Of a DNA stretch of 64,000 nt, positions 8,260 to 17,746 are shown in pieces. The position numbers and the translations under genes are program-made. The stretch's first letter is position 1, and every line of letters begins with the position of its first letter. The DNA is from Dermatophilus congolensis (lineage in GTDB: Bacteria; Actinomycetota; Actinomycetes; Actinomycetales; Dermatophilaceae), in NCBI RefSeq assembly GCF_900447215.1, contig NZ_UFYA01000001.1, forward strand, positions 806,001 to 870,000. Reading direction: 5' to 3'. The notes below the pieces were generated by a model, which was not told the DNA's origin, searched no databases, and saw only the letters and a list, made by a program, of their open reading frames with translations.

Positions 8260-10464
8260 TTGACTCAGATGGAGCACCCTTCGCAGGTCCTGGCGGACCT
8301 GGCTCGCGCTTATGGTGTCGCGACCGAGTACGACAACTGGAAGGGTGAACACGTCATTGTTAGCGCCGAGACGATTCGGGCGGTGTTGGGCGCGTTCGAT
8401 GTGGATGCTTCGGATGATGCGGCGGCGTCGCGGGCGTTACGTGAGCGGGAGGATGAGCCGTGGTTACGAACTTTGCCGGCGTTTTCGTTAGTGCGGGCGG
8501 GGGAGGGCGGCCGTGTTGCGGTGCATGTTCCTCATGGTGAGCCGGTGCGGGTGTGGGTGGAGTTGGAGGATCGGGCAGGTGTGCGTGATCTGAGGCAGTT
8601 GGATGTGTGGGTGGATCCGCGCATGGTTAATGGTGCGTTGGTGGGTGAGGCGACGTTTGAGTTGCCGGGTGATTTGCCGTTGGGGTGGCATTCGTTGCAT
8701 GCCGAGGTGTCGGGTTCTGTTGAGGGGGTTGGGCAGGGCACGCTTGTGGTGGTTCCGGCGGTGTTGGATGTGCCTGAGCCGGTAGCTTCTTCGGGTGCTC
8801 GTGGGGTGGCGACGCAGATTTATCAGGTGCGTACCCGTCGTTCTTGGGGGATGGGTGATTTCGCGGATCTGGGTGATACGTGTGTGTGGGCGGGGCGTGA
8901 TTTGGGTGCCGATTTTGTGTTGGTGAACCCGGTGCATGCGTCTGCTCCTGTTCCTCCGATTGAGCCGTCGCCGTATTTGCCGACGTCGCGTCGGTTTGTG
9001 GATACGAGTTATATCCGGCCTGAGGATGTGCCTGAGTTGGCGTATGCCGATGAGGGGGTGCAGGCGTTGGTGGCTCGGTGTGCTGGTCAGGGTCGGGCGT
9101 TGAATGAGCGGGACAGTATTGAGCGCAATGTGTTGGTTCCGCTCAAGCGTGAGGCTTTGCGTGCGTTGTATGAGGTGCCGCGGTCGGTGCGTCGTCAGTT
9201 GGAGTTTGAGCAGTTCTGTCAGGAGCAGGGGCAGCCGCTGATTGATTTCGCGACGTGGTGTGCGTTGATCGCTGATGGTTCGGTTAGTGATGTGCAGTGG
9301 CGGGAGTTGTTTTTCTCGCCGCAGGCTCCTGCGGTGGAGCAGTTCCGGGATGAGCACGTCGAGGATGTCGGGTTCGAGATGTGGCTGCAGTGGGTTGCTG
9401 ATGCGCAGTTGGCGCAGGTGCAGCGTTCAGCTGTGGATGCGGGCATGAGTGTTGGTGTTTTGAAGGATATGGCGGTGGGGGTGCACCCGGCGGGCGCGGA
9501 TGCGTGGTCGTTGGGGTCGGTGTTGGCTCGTGGGGTGACGGTGGGGGCTCCGCCGGATGCGTACAGCCAGTTGGGTCAGGATTGGAGTCAGCCGCCGTGG
9601 CGTCCGGATCGTCTTGTGGAGACGGGGTATCGCCCGTTCCGGGACATGATTCGGGCGGCGTTGCGTCATTCGGGTGGGATGCGTATTGATCACATCATTG
9701 GGTTTTTCCGGTTGTGGTGGGTCCCTGCTGGGAAGAAACCGCTGGATGGGACGTATGTGCGTCTGGATCATGAGGCGATGATCGGCATTCTCGTGCTGGA
9801 GGCTCAGCGTGCTGGTGCTGTGATTGTTGGTGAGGATTTGGGCACGGTGGAGCCGTGGGTGCGTGACTACTTGAGTGGTCGAGGCATCTTGGGTACTTCG
9901 ATTTTCTGGTTTGAGCAGGATGCCGATGGTTTCCGGCAGCCGGAGACGTATCGCCGGTTGTGTTTGTCGTCGGTGACGACGCATGATTTGCCGCCTACGG
10001 CTGGGTATTTGGAGGGTGAGCACGTCAAGGTTCGTGACCGGTTGGGCATGTTTACTCAGCAGGTTGAGAAGGAGTGGGAGGCCTTCCATGATGAGCGGCA
10101 CCGGGTGCTGTGCCGTCTTTCGGAGCGGGGTCTTGTTGATGCGCCCAGTGGTGATGGTGTTGATGCTCGCACGATCGCGGCTGAGGATGATCTTGTTGCT
10201 CACCGAGCTGGGTCGGTGGTGGAGGCGCTGCATCGGTATGTGTCGTGGACGCCGTCGTTGTTGGTGTCGGTGGCGATGGCTGATTTGGCTGGGGATCGCC
10301 GGGGTGTGAACCAGCCTGGAACTAATGATGAGTACCCGAACTGGCGGGTTCCGTTGGCTGGCCCTGATGGTGTTCCCATGTTTTTGGAGGAGCTGGTGCA
10401 GTCTCGGCGGGCTAAAGCGTTGGCTGCGTGTATTGAGCGTGGTGTTCCACGTTGTGAAGCCTGA
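8260..10464 (+). CDS. malQ: 4-alpha-glucanotransferase (amylomaltase, GH77)
   Basis: A 734-residue cytoplasmic enzyme that transfers maltodextrin segments between alpha-1,4-glucans during glycogen/maltose metabolism. GH77 hallmarks are present: KDMAVGVHP, PPDAYSQLGQDW, nucleophile D477 in MRIDHI, acid/base E525 in GEDLGT, and the THDLPP motif. The start is TTG 8260, supported by GAAAGG at 8245-8250; an ATG three codons later is the alternative. A non-catalytic N-terminal region of about 180 residues is typical of actinobacterial MalQ. With the nearby GH13 fusion this suggests local maltodextrin metabolism. Confidence 0.95.
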   Translation: MTQMEHPSQVLADLARAYGVATEYDNWKGEHVIVSAETIRAVLGAFDVDASDDAAASRALREREDEPWLRTLPAFSLVRAGEGGRVAVHVPHGEPVRVWVELEDRAGVRDLRQLDVWVDPRMVNGALVGEATFELPGDLPLGWHSLHAEVSGSVEGVGQGTLVVVPAVLDVPEPVASSGARGVATQIYQVRTRRSWGMGDFADLGDTCVWAGRDLGADFVLVNPVHASAPVPPIEPSPYLPTSRRFVDTSYIRPEDVPELAYADEGVQALVARCAGQGRALNERDSIERNVLVPLKREALRALYEVPRSVRRQLEFEQFCQEQGQPLIDFATWCALIADGSVSDVQWRELFFSPQAPAVEQFRDEHVEDVGFEMWLQWVADAQLAQVQRSAVDAGMSVGVLKDMAVGVHPAGADAWSLGSVLARGVTVGAPPDAYSQLGQDWSQPPWRPDRLVETGYRPFRDMIRAALRHSGGMRIDHIIGFFRLWWVPAGKKPLDGTYVRLDHEAMIGILVLEAQRAGAVIVGEDLGTVEPWVRDYLSGRGILGTSIFWFEQDADGFRQPETYRRLCLSSVTTHDLPPTAGYLEGEHVKVRDRLGMFTQQVEKEWEAFHDERHRVLCRLSERGLVDAPSGDGVDARTIAAEDDLVAHRAGSVVEALHRYVSWTPSLLVSVAMADLAGDRRGVNQPGTNDEYPNWRVPLAGPDGVPMFLEELVQSRRAKALAACIERGVPRCEA

Positions 10465-10485
10465 TGCGTTAGCGCGGCTGTAAGT

Positions 10486-10544
10486 AAAACCTGTGGTGGC
10501 CTTGCCCCTCTTTCTTAGAAGGGGGCAAGGCCACCACAGGTTTT
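10486..10544. terminator. Very long bidirectional terminator between malQ and pepN
   Basis: A perfect 23-bp inverted repeat: 10486-10508 (AAAACCTGTGGTGGC onward) pairs with 10522-10544, with a 13-base loop. A-run on one side and T-run on the other let it work in both directions for the convergent genes. Confidence 0.9.
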
Positions 10545-10553
10545 GGTGTGTCT

Positions 10554-13121
10554 TTAGCTTTGTGCGTCGCGTTCCTGGGCGGCTAGGGCGCGGGCGGCTA
10601 CGTCGCGGCGTTCGTTCACTAGGCGTAGTAGCGCGTCGGGGGCATCGGTGTTGGCCTCTAGCCATGTTTGGGTGGCTTCGAGGAGTTCGCGTGAGGCTAG
10701 CACTGCGGGGTAGAACGATTCGATGATCGATTCGGTGATCGCGTGGGTGCGGGTGCGTTCGATGTCACGCAGCATCGCGTGGTAGCGCGGGATGTATGGC
10801 GTCAGTAGCGATAGGTCATTGACGCGCACGAAGCCTTGTGCGGTGGCTTCGATCATGGAGTTGGGCAGGCTGTCTTCTTCGATTGCTCGGGCCCAGGCTT
10901 GTTCTTTGGCTTCGGCGGTGGGTATGGATGCGCGGGCGCGGGCTCCGCGTTCGCGGCCGGTTGCGGTGCGGTCTTTTTCTTCTTCGGCGGCGATTTCTTC
11001 GACTGTGGCGCGTCCTCCTGCTGCTAGGGATGTGAGGAGTGTCCAGCGCATTTCTGTGTCGATGTCCAGGCCAGGCAGGGTTTGGGTGCCGTCTAGGAGT
11101 GCGCGGATGCGCTCTAGTTGGGTGTCGGTGGTGGCCCAGGTGGCTGCGGCGGTGACGAGTTGGAGTTGTGCGTCGGAGCCTGGTTGGGCGTTGTTGGCTA
11201 GTTCTGCGAGCTTGTCGCCTAGCTCGATGGTGGTGGTGTCGCGGGTCTGGGGTGCGACGTACATCTTGGCGGTGGTGGTGATTTGGGAGATGAGGCTGCG
11301 TCGCAGGGTTGAGTCGAGGTCGTCGGCGAGGAATTGCAGCCCGATGTTGATGAAGGTGCGAGCTGGTAGTGCGGCGTCGCGGGTCATGTCCCATAGGGAG
11401 CCCAGGACGACGGCGCGGGCGAGGCTGTCGACGATGGCGTGTGGATGGGCCATGACGGTGGCCAGGGATGTGTCGTCGAGTCGGACTTTGGCGTAGCCGA
11501 GGTCGTCGTCGTTGAGGAGGAGTAGGTCGGGGCGGCGTAGGCCAGCTAGTGCGGGGATTTCGGTGCTTTCTCCGTCGATTTCTGCGTGGATGAGGTCGCG
11601 TCGGGTCAGGACGGGGGTGGCGCCGGTTGTGTCGAGGTCGTAGAGCCCGATGCGGATGGTGTGGGGTCGCAGGGTGGGGTGGGTGGTGGTGGCGGTTTGG
11701 ATGATCCGTACCGATTCCATGAGGGTGGTGTCGGTGTCTGCGGTGTTGATTTCGGCGTGGAGGGTGTTGGCGCCTGCGGTTTCGAGCCAGAGGCTGGACC
11801 ATTGGCTGAGTTGGCGGCCGGAGGCTGCTTCGAGTTCGGCGAGCAGGTCGGTCAGGGTGGTGTTTCCGTAGGCGTAGGCGTTGAAGTAGTTGCGTAGCGC
11901 GGTGGTGAACGCTTCACGGCCGACGTAGGCGACGAGTTGTTTGAGGACGGAGGCGCCTTTGGCGTAGGTGATGCCGTCGAAGTTGACGACGACGTCTTCG
12001 AGGTCGCGGATGGGGGCGACGATGGGGTGGGTGGTGGAGCGTTGGTCTTGGTCGTAGGCCCATGCTTTTTCGCTGGCGGCGAAGGTGGTCCAAGCTTCTG
12101 TCCAGCGGGTGGCTTCTGCTTGGGCGGCGGTGCTTGCCCATTCGGCGAAGGATTCGTTGAGCCATAGATCGTTCCACCAGCGCATGGTGACGAGGTTTCC
12201 GAACCACATGTGGGCGAGTTCGTGGAGGATGGTGAGGGCGCGGCGTTCGATGATTGCTTCGGTGACGCGGCCGCGGAATACGTACATTTCGTTGAAGGTG
12301 ACGGCGCCGACGTTTTCCATGGCGCCGAAGTTGTATTCGGGTGTGAAGATCTGGTCGTACTTATCGAACGGGTAGGCGAGATCGAATTCTTTCTCGTAGT
12401 AGTCGAATCCGCGTTTGGTGATGTCGAAGACGTTGTCGGTGTCTAGGTGGGGCATCAGGGAGCGGCGGGCTAGCAGGCGCAAGGGGATGGTGCGCCCGTC
12501 GCCGGTGGTGACGCTGTCGCTGACGGATGCATAGGGTCCGGCGATGACTGCGGTGACGTAGGGGGGAAGGATCGCAGTGGGCGGGAATGTCCAGGTGGTG
12601 TCGTCGCCATTTTCTTCGGTGGTGTCGACGTTTTGGGTGGAGATGACTTCCCATTCCCGTGGTGCGGTGACGGTGAATTGGAAGGTGGCTTTGAGGTCGG
12701 GTTGTTCGAATACGGGGAAGACACGGCGGGTGTCTGCGACTTCGAATTGGGTGTAGAGGTAGACCTGGTCGTCGGCGGGGTCGACGAAGCGGTGGAGGCC
12801 TTCACCACTGTTCATGTAGGCGCCTGTGGCGGTGATGTCGAGTTCGTTGTGTTCGGCCAGGTCGGTGAGCCGGATGCGTGAGTCGGCGAAGTGTTCTGCT
12901 GGATTGAGGGTGCGTCCGTTGAGGGTGACGGATTCGACGCTGGGGCCGATGAAGTCGATGAAGGTCTCGGCGCCGGGGGTGACGGCGTCGAAGCGGACGC
13001 GCGTGCGGGTGGAGAAGGTGGTGGGGCCGCCGTTGAGTGCGAGGGTGATGTTGTACTCGTGGACCTTCAGGAGTTCGGCTCGTTCGGCGGCTTCCTGACG
13101 TGTCAGGTTCTCGGCAGGCAC
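10554..13121 (-). CDS. pepN: Aminopeptidase N (M1 zinc metallopeptidase)
   Basis: An 855-residue protein starting at GTG 13121 with AGGAGG just upstream. It removes N-terminal residues from peptides in the cytoplasm. Zinc site HELAH (H300, E301, H304) with the third ligand E323 in LNESF; the exopeptidase motif GAMEN sits about 35 residues earlier. The C-terminal half matches the ERAP1-like helical domain of actinobacterial PepN. Length is normal. It lies close to rpiB as in mycobacteria. Confidence 0.96.
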   Translation of the reverse strand: MPAENLTRQEAAERAELLKVHEYNITLALNGGPTTFSTRTRVRFDAVTPGAETFIDFIGPSVESVTLNGRTLNPAEHFADSRIRLTDLAEHNELDITATGAYMNSGEGLHRFVDPADDQVYLYTQFEVADTRRVFPVFEQPDLKATFQFTVTAPREWEVISTQNVDTTEENGDDTTWTFPPTAILPPYVTAVIAGPYASVSDSVTTGDGRTIPLRLLARRSLMPHLDTDNVFDITKRGFDYYEKEFDLAYPFDKYDQIFTPEYNFGAMENVGAVTFNEMYVFRGRVTEAIIERRALTILHELAHMWFGNLVTMRWWNDLWLNESFAEWASTAAQAEATRWTEAWTTFAASEKAWAYDQDQRSTTHPIVAPIRDLEDVVVNFDGITYAKGASVLKQLVAYVGREAFTTALRNYFNAYAYGNTTLTDLLAELEAASGRQLSQWSSLWLETAGANTLHAEINTADTDTTLMESVRIIQTATTTHPTLRPHTIRIGLYDLDTTGATPVLTRRDLIHAEIDGESTEIPALAGLRRPDLLLLNDDDLGYAKVRLDDTSLATVMAHPHAIVDSLARAVVLGSLWDMTRDAALPARTFINIGLQFLADDLDSTLRRSLISQITTTAKMYVAPQTRDTTTIELGDKLAELANNAQPGSDAQLQLVTAAATWATTDTQLERIRALLDGTQTLPGLDIDTEMRWTLLTSLAAGGRATVEEIAAEEEKDRTATGRERGARARASIPTAEAKEQAWARAIEEDSLPNSMIEATAQGFVRVNDLSLLTPYIPRYHAMLRDIERTRTHAITESIIESFYPAVLASRELLEATQTWLEANTDAPDALLRLVNERRDVAARALAAQERDAQS

Positions 13122-13410
13122 GGGGTTCCTCCTGTGTTTTCTCGTGGCGGGGTGGGGCCGGTGGGGCTCATTGTCGTCACGATGTAGGCGTGTTTGGGGA
13201 TCAGCATGGCATGGACGGCGCTGCGTCGGGGGGCTCTGAGGTCTCTAGGTAGGGGATTGGTGAGCGGGTTTCTCTTATGGCTGCTGTGAATGGGGCCTGG
13301 GGCGGGGGTTGTGCTGTGCGGGTGGCACACTGGGCGTGTGGTCGGCGTGTGGAGTCGGCTGGTTTTGTTCTCGGGCTGCGCGTGTGGCCGTTGTGTATGA
13401 GGAGTGTGTG
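13122..13410. other. Divergent intergenic spacer between pepN and rpiB
   Basis: About 290 bases with no convincing gene. It must carry the promoters of both divergent genes. Only the pepN Shine-Dalgarno (CCTCCT on this strand, near 13127-13132) and the rpiB one (GAGGAG near 13400) are recognisable. Confidence 0.5.
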
Positions 13411-13875
13411 ATGCGGGTTCATTTTGGTTCGGACCATGCTGCGTTCGAGCTCAAGGGCGTGCTGATGGAGCATGTGCGTTCGCTGGGTCATGAGGTGGTG
13501 GATCATGGGCCGCTGGAGTATGACGCTTTGGATGACTACCCGGTGTTTGTTGTGCCCGCTGCTGAGGCGGTGCGTGAGGATGCTGGCTCCTTCGGTGTTG
13601 TTTTGGGTGGTTCTGGCAACGGTGAACAGATCGCGGCGAACAAGGTCAAGGGGGTGCGGTGCGCGTTGGGTCACAGTGTCCAGACGGCGCAGTTGGCGCG
13701 TGAGCACAACAACGCGCAGTGTTTGGCTATTGGGGCGCGTACGTCGTCGGTGGAGTTGGCCAAAGAGATGGTGACGGTGTTTTTGCAGACGCCGTTCTCT
13801 GGTGATGAGCGGCATGAGCGTCGGTTGGCGATGCTGGAGTCGTATGAGTCCACTGGTGAGAAGCCGCAGGCGTGA
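13411..13875 (+). CDS. rpiB: Ribose-5-phosphate isomerase B
   Basis: A 154-residue cytoplasmic enzyme interconverting ribose-5-P and ribulose-5-P in the pentose phosphate pathway. The N-terminal GSDHAAFELK and the anion-hole segment GGSGNGEQIAANKV match actinobacterial RpiB (the mycobacterial type, which has Ser where many bacteria have the catalytic Cys). ATG 13411 was chosen because the homology begins there and GAGGAG lies 6-7 bases upstream; the open frame further upstream is not supported. It may also serve the pentose phosphates made by the ascorbate locus at 36-42 kb. Confidence 0.95.
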   Translation: MRVHFGSDHAAFELKGVLMEHVRSLGHEVVDHGPLEYDALDDYPVFVVPAAEAVREDAGSFGVVLGGSGNGEQIAANKVKGVRCALGHSVQTAQLAREHNNAQCLAIGARTSSVELAKEMVTVFLQTPFSGDERHERRLAMLESYESTGEKPQA

Positions 13876-13897
13876 TTGCTGCGTAGGTGCGAAAAAG

Positions 13898-13931
13898 GTG
13901 AAGCGGCGAGGTGTTTACCTCGCCGCTTCAC
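13898..13931 (-). terminator. Terminator of tRNA-Gly and end hairpin of rpiB
   Basis: A perfect 15-bp stem (13898-13912 with 13917-13931) and a 4-base loop. The T-run (complement of 13892-13896) lies on the minus strand just after the tRNA, so it mainly ends the tRNA transcript; it also sits 23 bases past the rpiB stop. Confidence 0.85.
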
Positions 13932-13938
13932 TTGTGTG

Positions 13939-14012
13939 TGGAGCGGGTGACGAGAATCGAACTCGCGTAATCAGTTTGGAAGACTGAGGCTCTACCATTG
14001 AGCTACACCCGC
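13939..14012 (-). tRNA. tRNA-Gly (anticodon UCC)
   Basis: Read on the minus strand: acceptor GCGGGTG pairs with CACCCGC, the anticodon loop contains CTTCCAA (anticodon UCC), and the T-loop is GTTCGATTC. The discriminator U is followed by an encoded CCA at 13941-13939. Confidence 0.97.
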
Positions 14013-14200
14013 ACGTGAACGGCGTTAACGCCGATCACCCGGTGGTCCCGCCCAGGAGTACATCGTTCTTCATAAATGAAGATCTTTGTTCTCGCGGGTG
14101 ACCTTCCGCTTGAGAAAAGTGTGCCACAGGGTGGCCCCGGTCGAAAAATGTAATGGTGAAAGCGGGAAAGAAGCGGTTTTTGTGTGGGTGACAGCGGCGC

Positions 14201-15235
14201 TCAGCGGCGGGTGGCGACGTGTCGTTGCTCCTCGACGACTTCACTAATGGCGCGTTGGTAGCTGTCCAGGTCGGTCATGATTGTGCTGATTTCTTCGATT
14301 CCTTGGACGGCGCTTTGGGCGTCGTTGCGGATTGTGTCGACTTGGGTGGCGATGTCGTGGGTGGCTTGTGAGGTTTCGTTAGCGAGTTCCTTGACCTCGT
14401 TGGCCACCACGGCGAAGCCTTTACCTGCTTCTCCGGCGCGGGCGGCTTCGATGGTGGCGTTGAGGGCCAGCAGGTTGGTTTGGGCGGCAATGCTGGTGAT
14501 CAGCTCGACTACTTGACCGATCTTTGTGCTGCTCTCGTCGAGTTTTGCCATGCGGCTTGAAGAGGAGGTCACTGCCGAGACGGCTCGGTTTGCTGCGTCG
14601 GCTAGTTGCTCGCTGACTTTGGCGAGTTGCGCCGAGGAGTCGCGCAGTCGTTCGGCGGTTTCTTCGGCTTCGGCGATGAGCTGTTTGGTTTGGTGGATGT
14701 CATGCAGGGCCCCGGCTACGCGGATAGGTACGCCGTTTGATCCGCGCAGGGTTGCTCCTGAGGCACGGAACCATTTGTAGTCGCCGTTTTTGAGCTGTAG
14801 GCGGTATTCGATGTCGAAGGGTGTGCGGCCGGTGCGGTCGTTGAGGTGATCAGAGAATTTTTGAAGAGCCTGTTCCTTGTCTTCGGGGTGAAGGCGTGAG
14901 GCCCAGCTGTCGAGGACGTTGGGGAAGTCGCGCTCGTCGTTGAAGCCGAGCATGTGGCGGAATTCAGGGCTCCACCAGAAGGCATTGTTGGGGTTGATGG
15001 GGTCGCCTGCTTCGACGGTCATGTCCCATAGGCCGATGTCTGAGGCTTTAGTCATGAGGTCGAACCGCATTTTGACGAAGTCTGCTTCTTCTTTTGCGGC
15101 GGCGATTTTTCGGCGCAGTTCGTCGTTTTCTGCTTGGAGGGTTGCGTCTTCATCTGTGTATATGAAGGGCTGGTGGTTGTCGCCGAAGGGGGATGGGGTG
15201 GCGTTCGGCGCGGTGCCGCGTCGGAAAAGGGGCAT
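14201..15235 (-). CDS. Cytoplasmic PAS-domain methyl-accepting chemotaxis protein
   Basis: A 344-residue protein from ATG 15235 with GGAGGT upstream. Residues about 30-60 are coiled-coil-like. About 60-185 form a PAS_3-type sensor domain ([25 protein letters not shown]). About 190-340 form an MCP signalling domain with the hairpin tip ([18 protein letters not shown]) that contacts CheA/CheW. There is no transmembrane segment, so it senses an internal signal (redox, ligand or haem; not decidable). The helical bundle after the tip is short compared with classical MCPs. Its presence suggests the organism has a chemotaxis system. Confidence 0.93.
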   Translation of the reverse strand: MPLFRRGTAPNATPSPFGDNHQPFIYTDEDATLQAENDELRRKIAAAKEEADFVKMRFDLMTKASDIGLWDMTVEAGDPINPNNAFWWSPEFRHMLGFNDERDFPNVLDSWASRLHPEDKEQALQKFSDHLNDRTGRTPFDIEYRLQLKNGDYKWFRASGATLRGSNGVPIRVAGALHDIHQTKQLIAEAEETAERLRDSSAQLAKVSEQLADAANRAVSAVTSSSSRMAKLDESSTKIGQVVELITSIAAQTNLLALNATIEAARAGEAGKGFAVVANEVKELANETSQATHDIATQVDTIRNDAQSAVQGIEEISTIMTDLDSYQRAISEVVEEQRHVATRR

Positions 15236-15349
15236 ATTCGACCTCCGTGAGTGCGTGGTCTTCTGATCGGCACCGGTGGAGGCAATGTGAGGTGCAGTTG
15301 GATGGGCCTGAGGGGCCATCAGTGTTTTTGGGGAGTTGTTTACAGAAGC

Positions 15350-15383
15350 AAAAAATCCCCTTCCGTGTGGAAGGGGATTTTTT
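15350..15383 (-). terminator. Terminator of tRNA-Pro
   Basis: Arms AAAAAATCCCCTTCC (15350-15364) and its complement (15369-15383). On the minus strand the stem is followed by a T-run, four bases after the tRNA 3' end. Confidence 0.88.
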
Positions 15384-15386
15384 AGG

Positions 15387-15463
15387 TGGTCGGGCTGACA
15401 GGATTCGAACCTGCGACATCGTGCTCCCAAAGCACGCGCGCTACCAAGCTGCGCCACAGCCCG
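15387..15463 (-). tRNA. tRNA-Pro (anticodon UGG)
   Basis: Minus-strand cloverleaf: acceptor CGGGCTG/CAGCCCG, D-arm with GGTAGCGC, anticodon stem CGTGC with loop TTTGGGA (anticodon UGG), T-loop GTTCGAATC, encoded CCA at 15389-15387. Confidence 0.97.
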
Positions 15464-16058
15464 CCTGCGGACCAATACTCCGCGGGTATCAGTGTAGGGC
15501 ACAAATGGGGGTGTGGATGCCACGGGAGGGGGCGCTGTATCTGCGCCCCCTCCCGTGAATGAGGAGCCAGCTGCTCCTCGGTGGCCGCTCCTGGGTCGAC
15601 TCATTCCCCCTGAGTCGTGAGCTGGCCTGCCCTCCCGCCCGGTCTTGAGGATCCGCTGAGCGGATTTGTTGGCGTCATCGGTTGGGTGCGATGGGGTGTT
15701 ACATAAACCTGCAAGCATCTTGCAATGTGAGATGTAGGTGAGGTGCTGGAGGGGGGAGGTGAGAAGAGGGCCCCTCTTTTCTGTGGAGGATTTTTGCTCC
15801 TGGGGCCCTGCCTGGTTAGGCCTCTGGGGGCAACCCTGCCCCTTAATTGCCTGTTCGGTTACGGGGATGTGGGCGTGAGCGGTTAGCATGGCTGGAACGG
15901 GGCTTTTGTGTGCACTCATCATCCGTTTTGGCTCTTGCCGAGTCGGTCCGGCGGTCGCATGCAACCGATCACCGCGACGCACCTGAATAGTCAGGTCGCG
16001 CCAGTCGTGCACCTCCCCGATCTGTCCTTATTCCCCATGTGATTCTGGAGTGCCAGAA
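15464..16058. other. 595-base non-coding region upstream of tig with strong hairpins
   Basis: No convincing coding frame. Visible structure: a 14-bp hairpin (15521-15534 with 15544-15557), GAGGAGC-CAGCT-GCTCCTC right after it, a nested pair CCAGCT/AGCTGG enclosing GACTCA/TGAGTC (about 15567-15627), and AGGGCCCC (15767-15774) pairing with GGGGCCCT (15802-15809). These could be a small RNA, terminators, or the tig leader. I do not recognise a named RNA family (RNase P, tmRNA and 6S motifs not seen). Confidence 0.4.
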
Positions 16059-17384
16059 GTGAAGAGCTCCGTCGAGACCCTCAGCCAGACCCGGGTCAAG
16101 CTGACCGTCGAGGTCCCCTATGACGAGCTGAAGCCTCGACTGGATGCCGCAGTCAAGGCCATCAGCTCCCAGATCTCCGTCCCCGGTTTCCGTCCGGGCC
16201 ACGTCCCCGCCCGCCTCGTTGAGCAGCGCGTCGGCAAGGGTGCGATCGTGCAGGAAGCCGTCAATGAGGCCCTGCCGGAGTTGTACACGCAGGCCATGGT
16301 CGAGAACGAGCTGCGCCCCCTGGGTCAGCCCGAGGTTGACATCACCTCCGTGCCGCTCGAGGACGAGTCTGACTTCGTGTTCACCGCCGAGGTTGACATC
16401 CGTCCGGCCATCGAGCTGCCCGAGTTCGAGAAGCTGTCGGTGTCCGTCGCGGATGTGACCGATTCCGCCATTGATGAGCAGACCGACAAGAATGTCGAGC
16501 AGCTCCGTGAGCGTTTCGGTTCCCTCGTTCCCGTTGACCGCGCGGCGGCTGAAGGTGACTTCGTCGTCATCGATCTCAAGGGCACCATCGGTGAGGAAGA
16601 GATCGACGCAGTCTCCGGTGTTTCCTACGAGGTTGGTTCCAAGACCATGCTTGAGGGCCTCGACGAGGCACTCATCGGCATGAAGGCCGAAGAGACCAAG
16701 ACCTTCAAGGCTCCGCTGGCCGGTGGCGACCACGAAGGCGAAGATGCTGACATTGAGGTCACCCTCTCGGGCGTCAAGGTGCGCGAACTACCCGAGCTTG
16801 ACGACGAGTTCGCTCAGATGGCTTCCGAGTTCGACACCTTCGAAGAGCTCAAGGCTGACTCCCGTAAGCAGGCCGAGCGTGAGCTCGTGCTCCAGCAGGG
16901 CATCGAAGCCCGCGACCAGCTTTTGGATCACCTTCTCGAAACCCTGGAAATCCCCGTCCCGGACAGCCTTGTCCAGGCCGAGGTTGACAGCCACTTGGCA
17001 CGTGAAGGCCGCGAAAGCGACGACGAGCACCGCCAGGAGCTTGTTGAATCCACCGAAAAGAGCCTGCGTACCCAGCTTCTCCTCGACGAGATCGCTGAAA
17101 GCCGCGAGGTTCAGGTCAGCCAGGGTGAGCTCATCGAATACCTGATCATGACTGCTCAGCAGGCAGGCATTGATCCCGGTCAGCTCGCCCAGGTGATGGA
17201 AGACCAGAACCAGGTCGCCGCTATGGCTGGCGAGGTCGCCCGCCGTAAGGCATTGGCTTCTGTGCTTGAGCTCATCAAGGTCACCGACGCCTCCGGCAAC
17301 GAGGTTGACCTCAGCGCCGATGTCGACGCCGAAGAAGGCGAAGAAGAGGCCGCTGCTGAGGCTGAGGAATCCGACAAGAAGTGA
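16059..17384 (+). CDS. tig: Trigger factor, ribosome-associated chaperone and prolyl isomerase
   Basis: A 441-residue protein. GTG 16059 gives MKSSVETLSQTRVKL, the usual actinobacterial N-terminus, and has GGAG 8 bases upstream. The in-frame GTG three codons earlier (16050) lacks such a site. The ribosome-docking motif is present as GFRPGHVP (normally GFRxGxxP), then a FKBP-type PPIase domain (about residues 150-245) and the C-terminal helical cradle. An acidic tail (EEGEEEAAAEAEES) ends the protein. It lies directly upstream of clpP1P2, the conserved proteostasis order. Confidence 0.97.
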   Translation: MKSSVETLSQTRVKLTVEVPYDELKPRLDAAVKAISSQISVPGFRPGHVPARLVEQRVGKGAIVQEAVNEALPELYTQAMVENELRPLGQPEVDITSVPLEDESDFVFTAEVDIRPAIELPEFEKLSVSVADVTDSAIDEQTDKNVEQLRERFGSLVPVDRAAAEGDFVVIDLKGTIGEEEIDAVSGVSYEVGSKTMLEGLDEALIGMKAEETKTFKAPLAGGDHEGEDADIEVTLSGVKVRELPELDDEFAQMASEFDTFEELKADSRKQAERELVLQQGIEARDQLLDHLLETLEIPVPDSLVQAEVDSHLAREGRESDDEHRQELVESTEKSLRTQLLLDEIAESREVQVSQGELIEYLIMTAQQAGIDPGQLAQVMEDQNQVAAMAGEVARRKALASVLELIKVTDASGNEVDLSADVDAEEGEEEAAAEAEESDKK

Positions 17385-17412
17385 CACAAACGCGCCCACA
17401 AGGCGTCGTGAT

Positions 17413-17459
17413 GTGAGGGAGGTGTCCTGCCGATGCGTTCGGCAGGACACCTCCCTCAC
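17413..17459 (+). terminator. Terminator of tig
   Basis: Perfect 20-bp inverted repeat 17413-17432 / 17440-17459 with a 7-base loop, starting 29 bases after the tig stop. Confidence 0.85.
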
Positions 17460-17746
17460 GCATCCACCCGCTTCGCGTGCAGCTTGTGCACGTCGGTGTC
17501 GTTCTCGGTGGATGCATCCGGTGATGATGGAAAAGAACAAATAAAACGACGAGTGCGCAACACCCCACAACTACGCATTAGCTGACACCAAGCATCACCA
17601 GCCCAATGCGGTTCAGGGGTCCAGAGACGGAATTACCTCGTGAGGTGGAGCGTTACTCTCGTGAAAGTGCCGGATCGTCAGCGGGGTTTACCCCCACGTA
17701 CGCCGCTAGACGTCACATCCGGTGATCAAGCGAGTGAGGAGACCAC
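17460..17746 (+). other. Spacer and promoter region of clpP1-clpP2
   Basis: Non-coding between the tig terminator and clpP1. It should hold the clpP operon promoter. I see no clear ClgR-type palindrome, only the GAGGAG ribosome-binding site near 17735-17742. Confidence 0.4.

Noticed and set aside
15560-15850. tmRNA, RNase P RNA or 6S RNA in the gap before tig
   Set aside because: No characteristic conserved motifs were found; kept only as an unidentified hairpin region.
14201-16012. Long upstream extension of the chemoreceptor frame through tRNA-Pro
   Set aside because: It crosses a tRNA gene and a terminator; homology and a GGAGGT site support ATG 15235.
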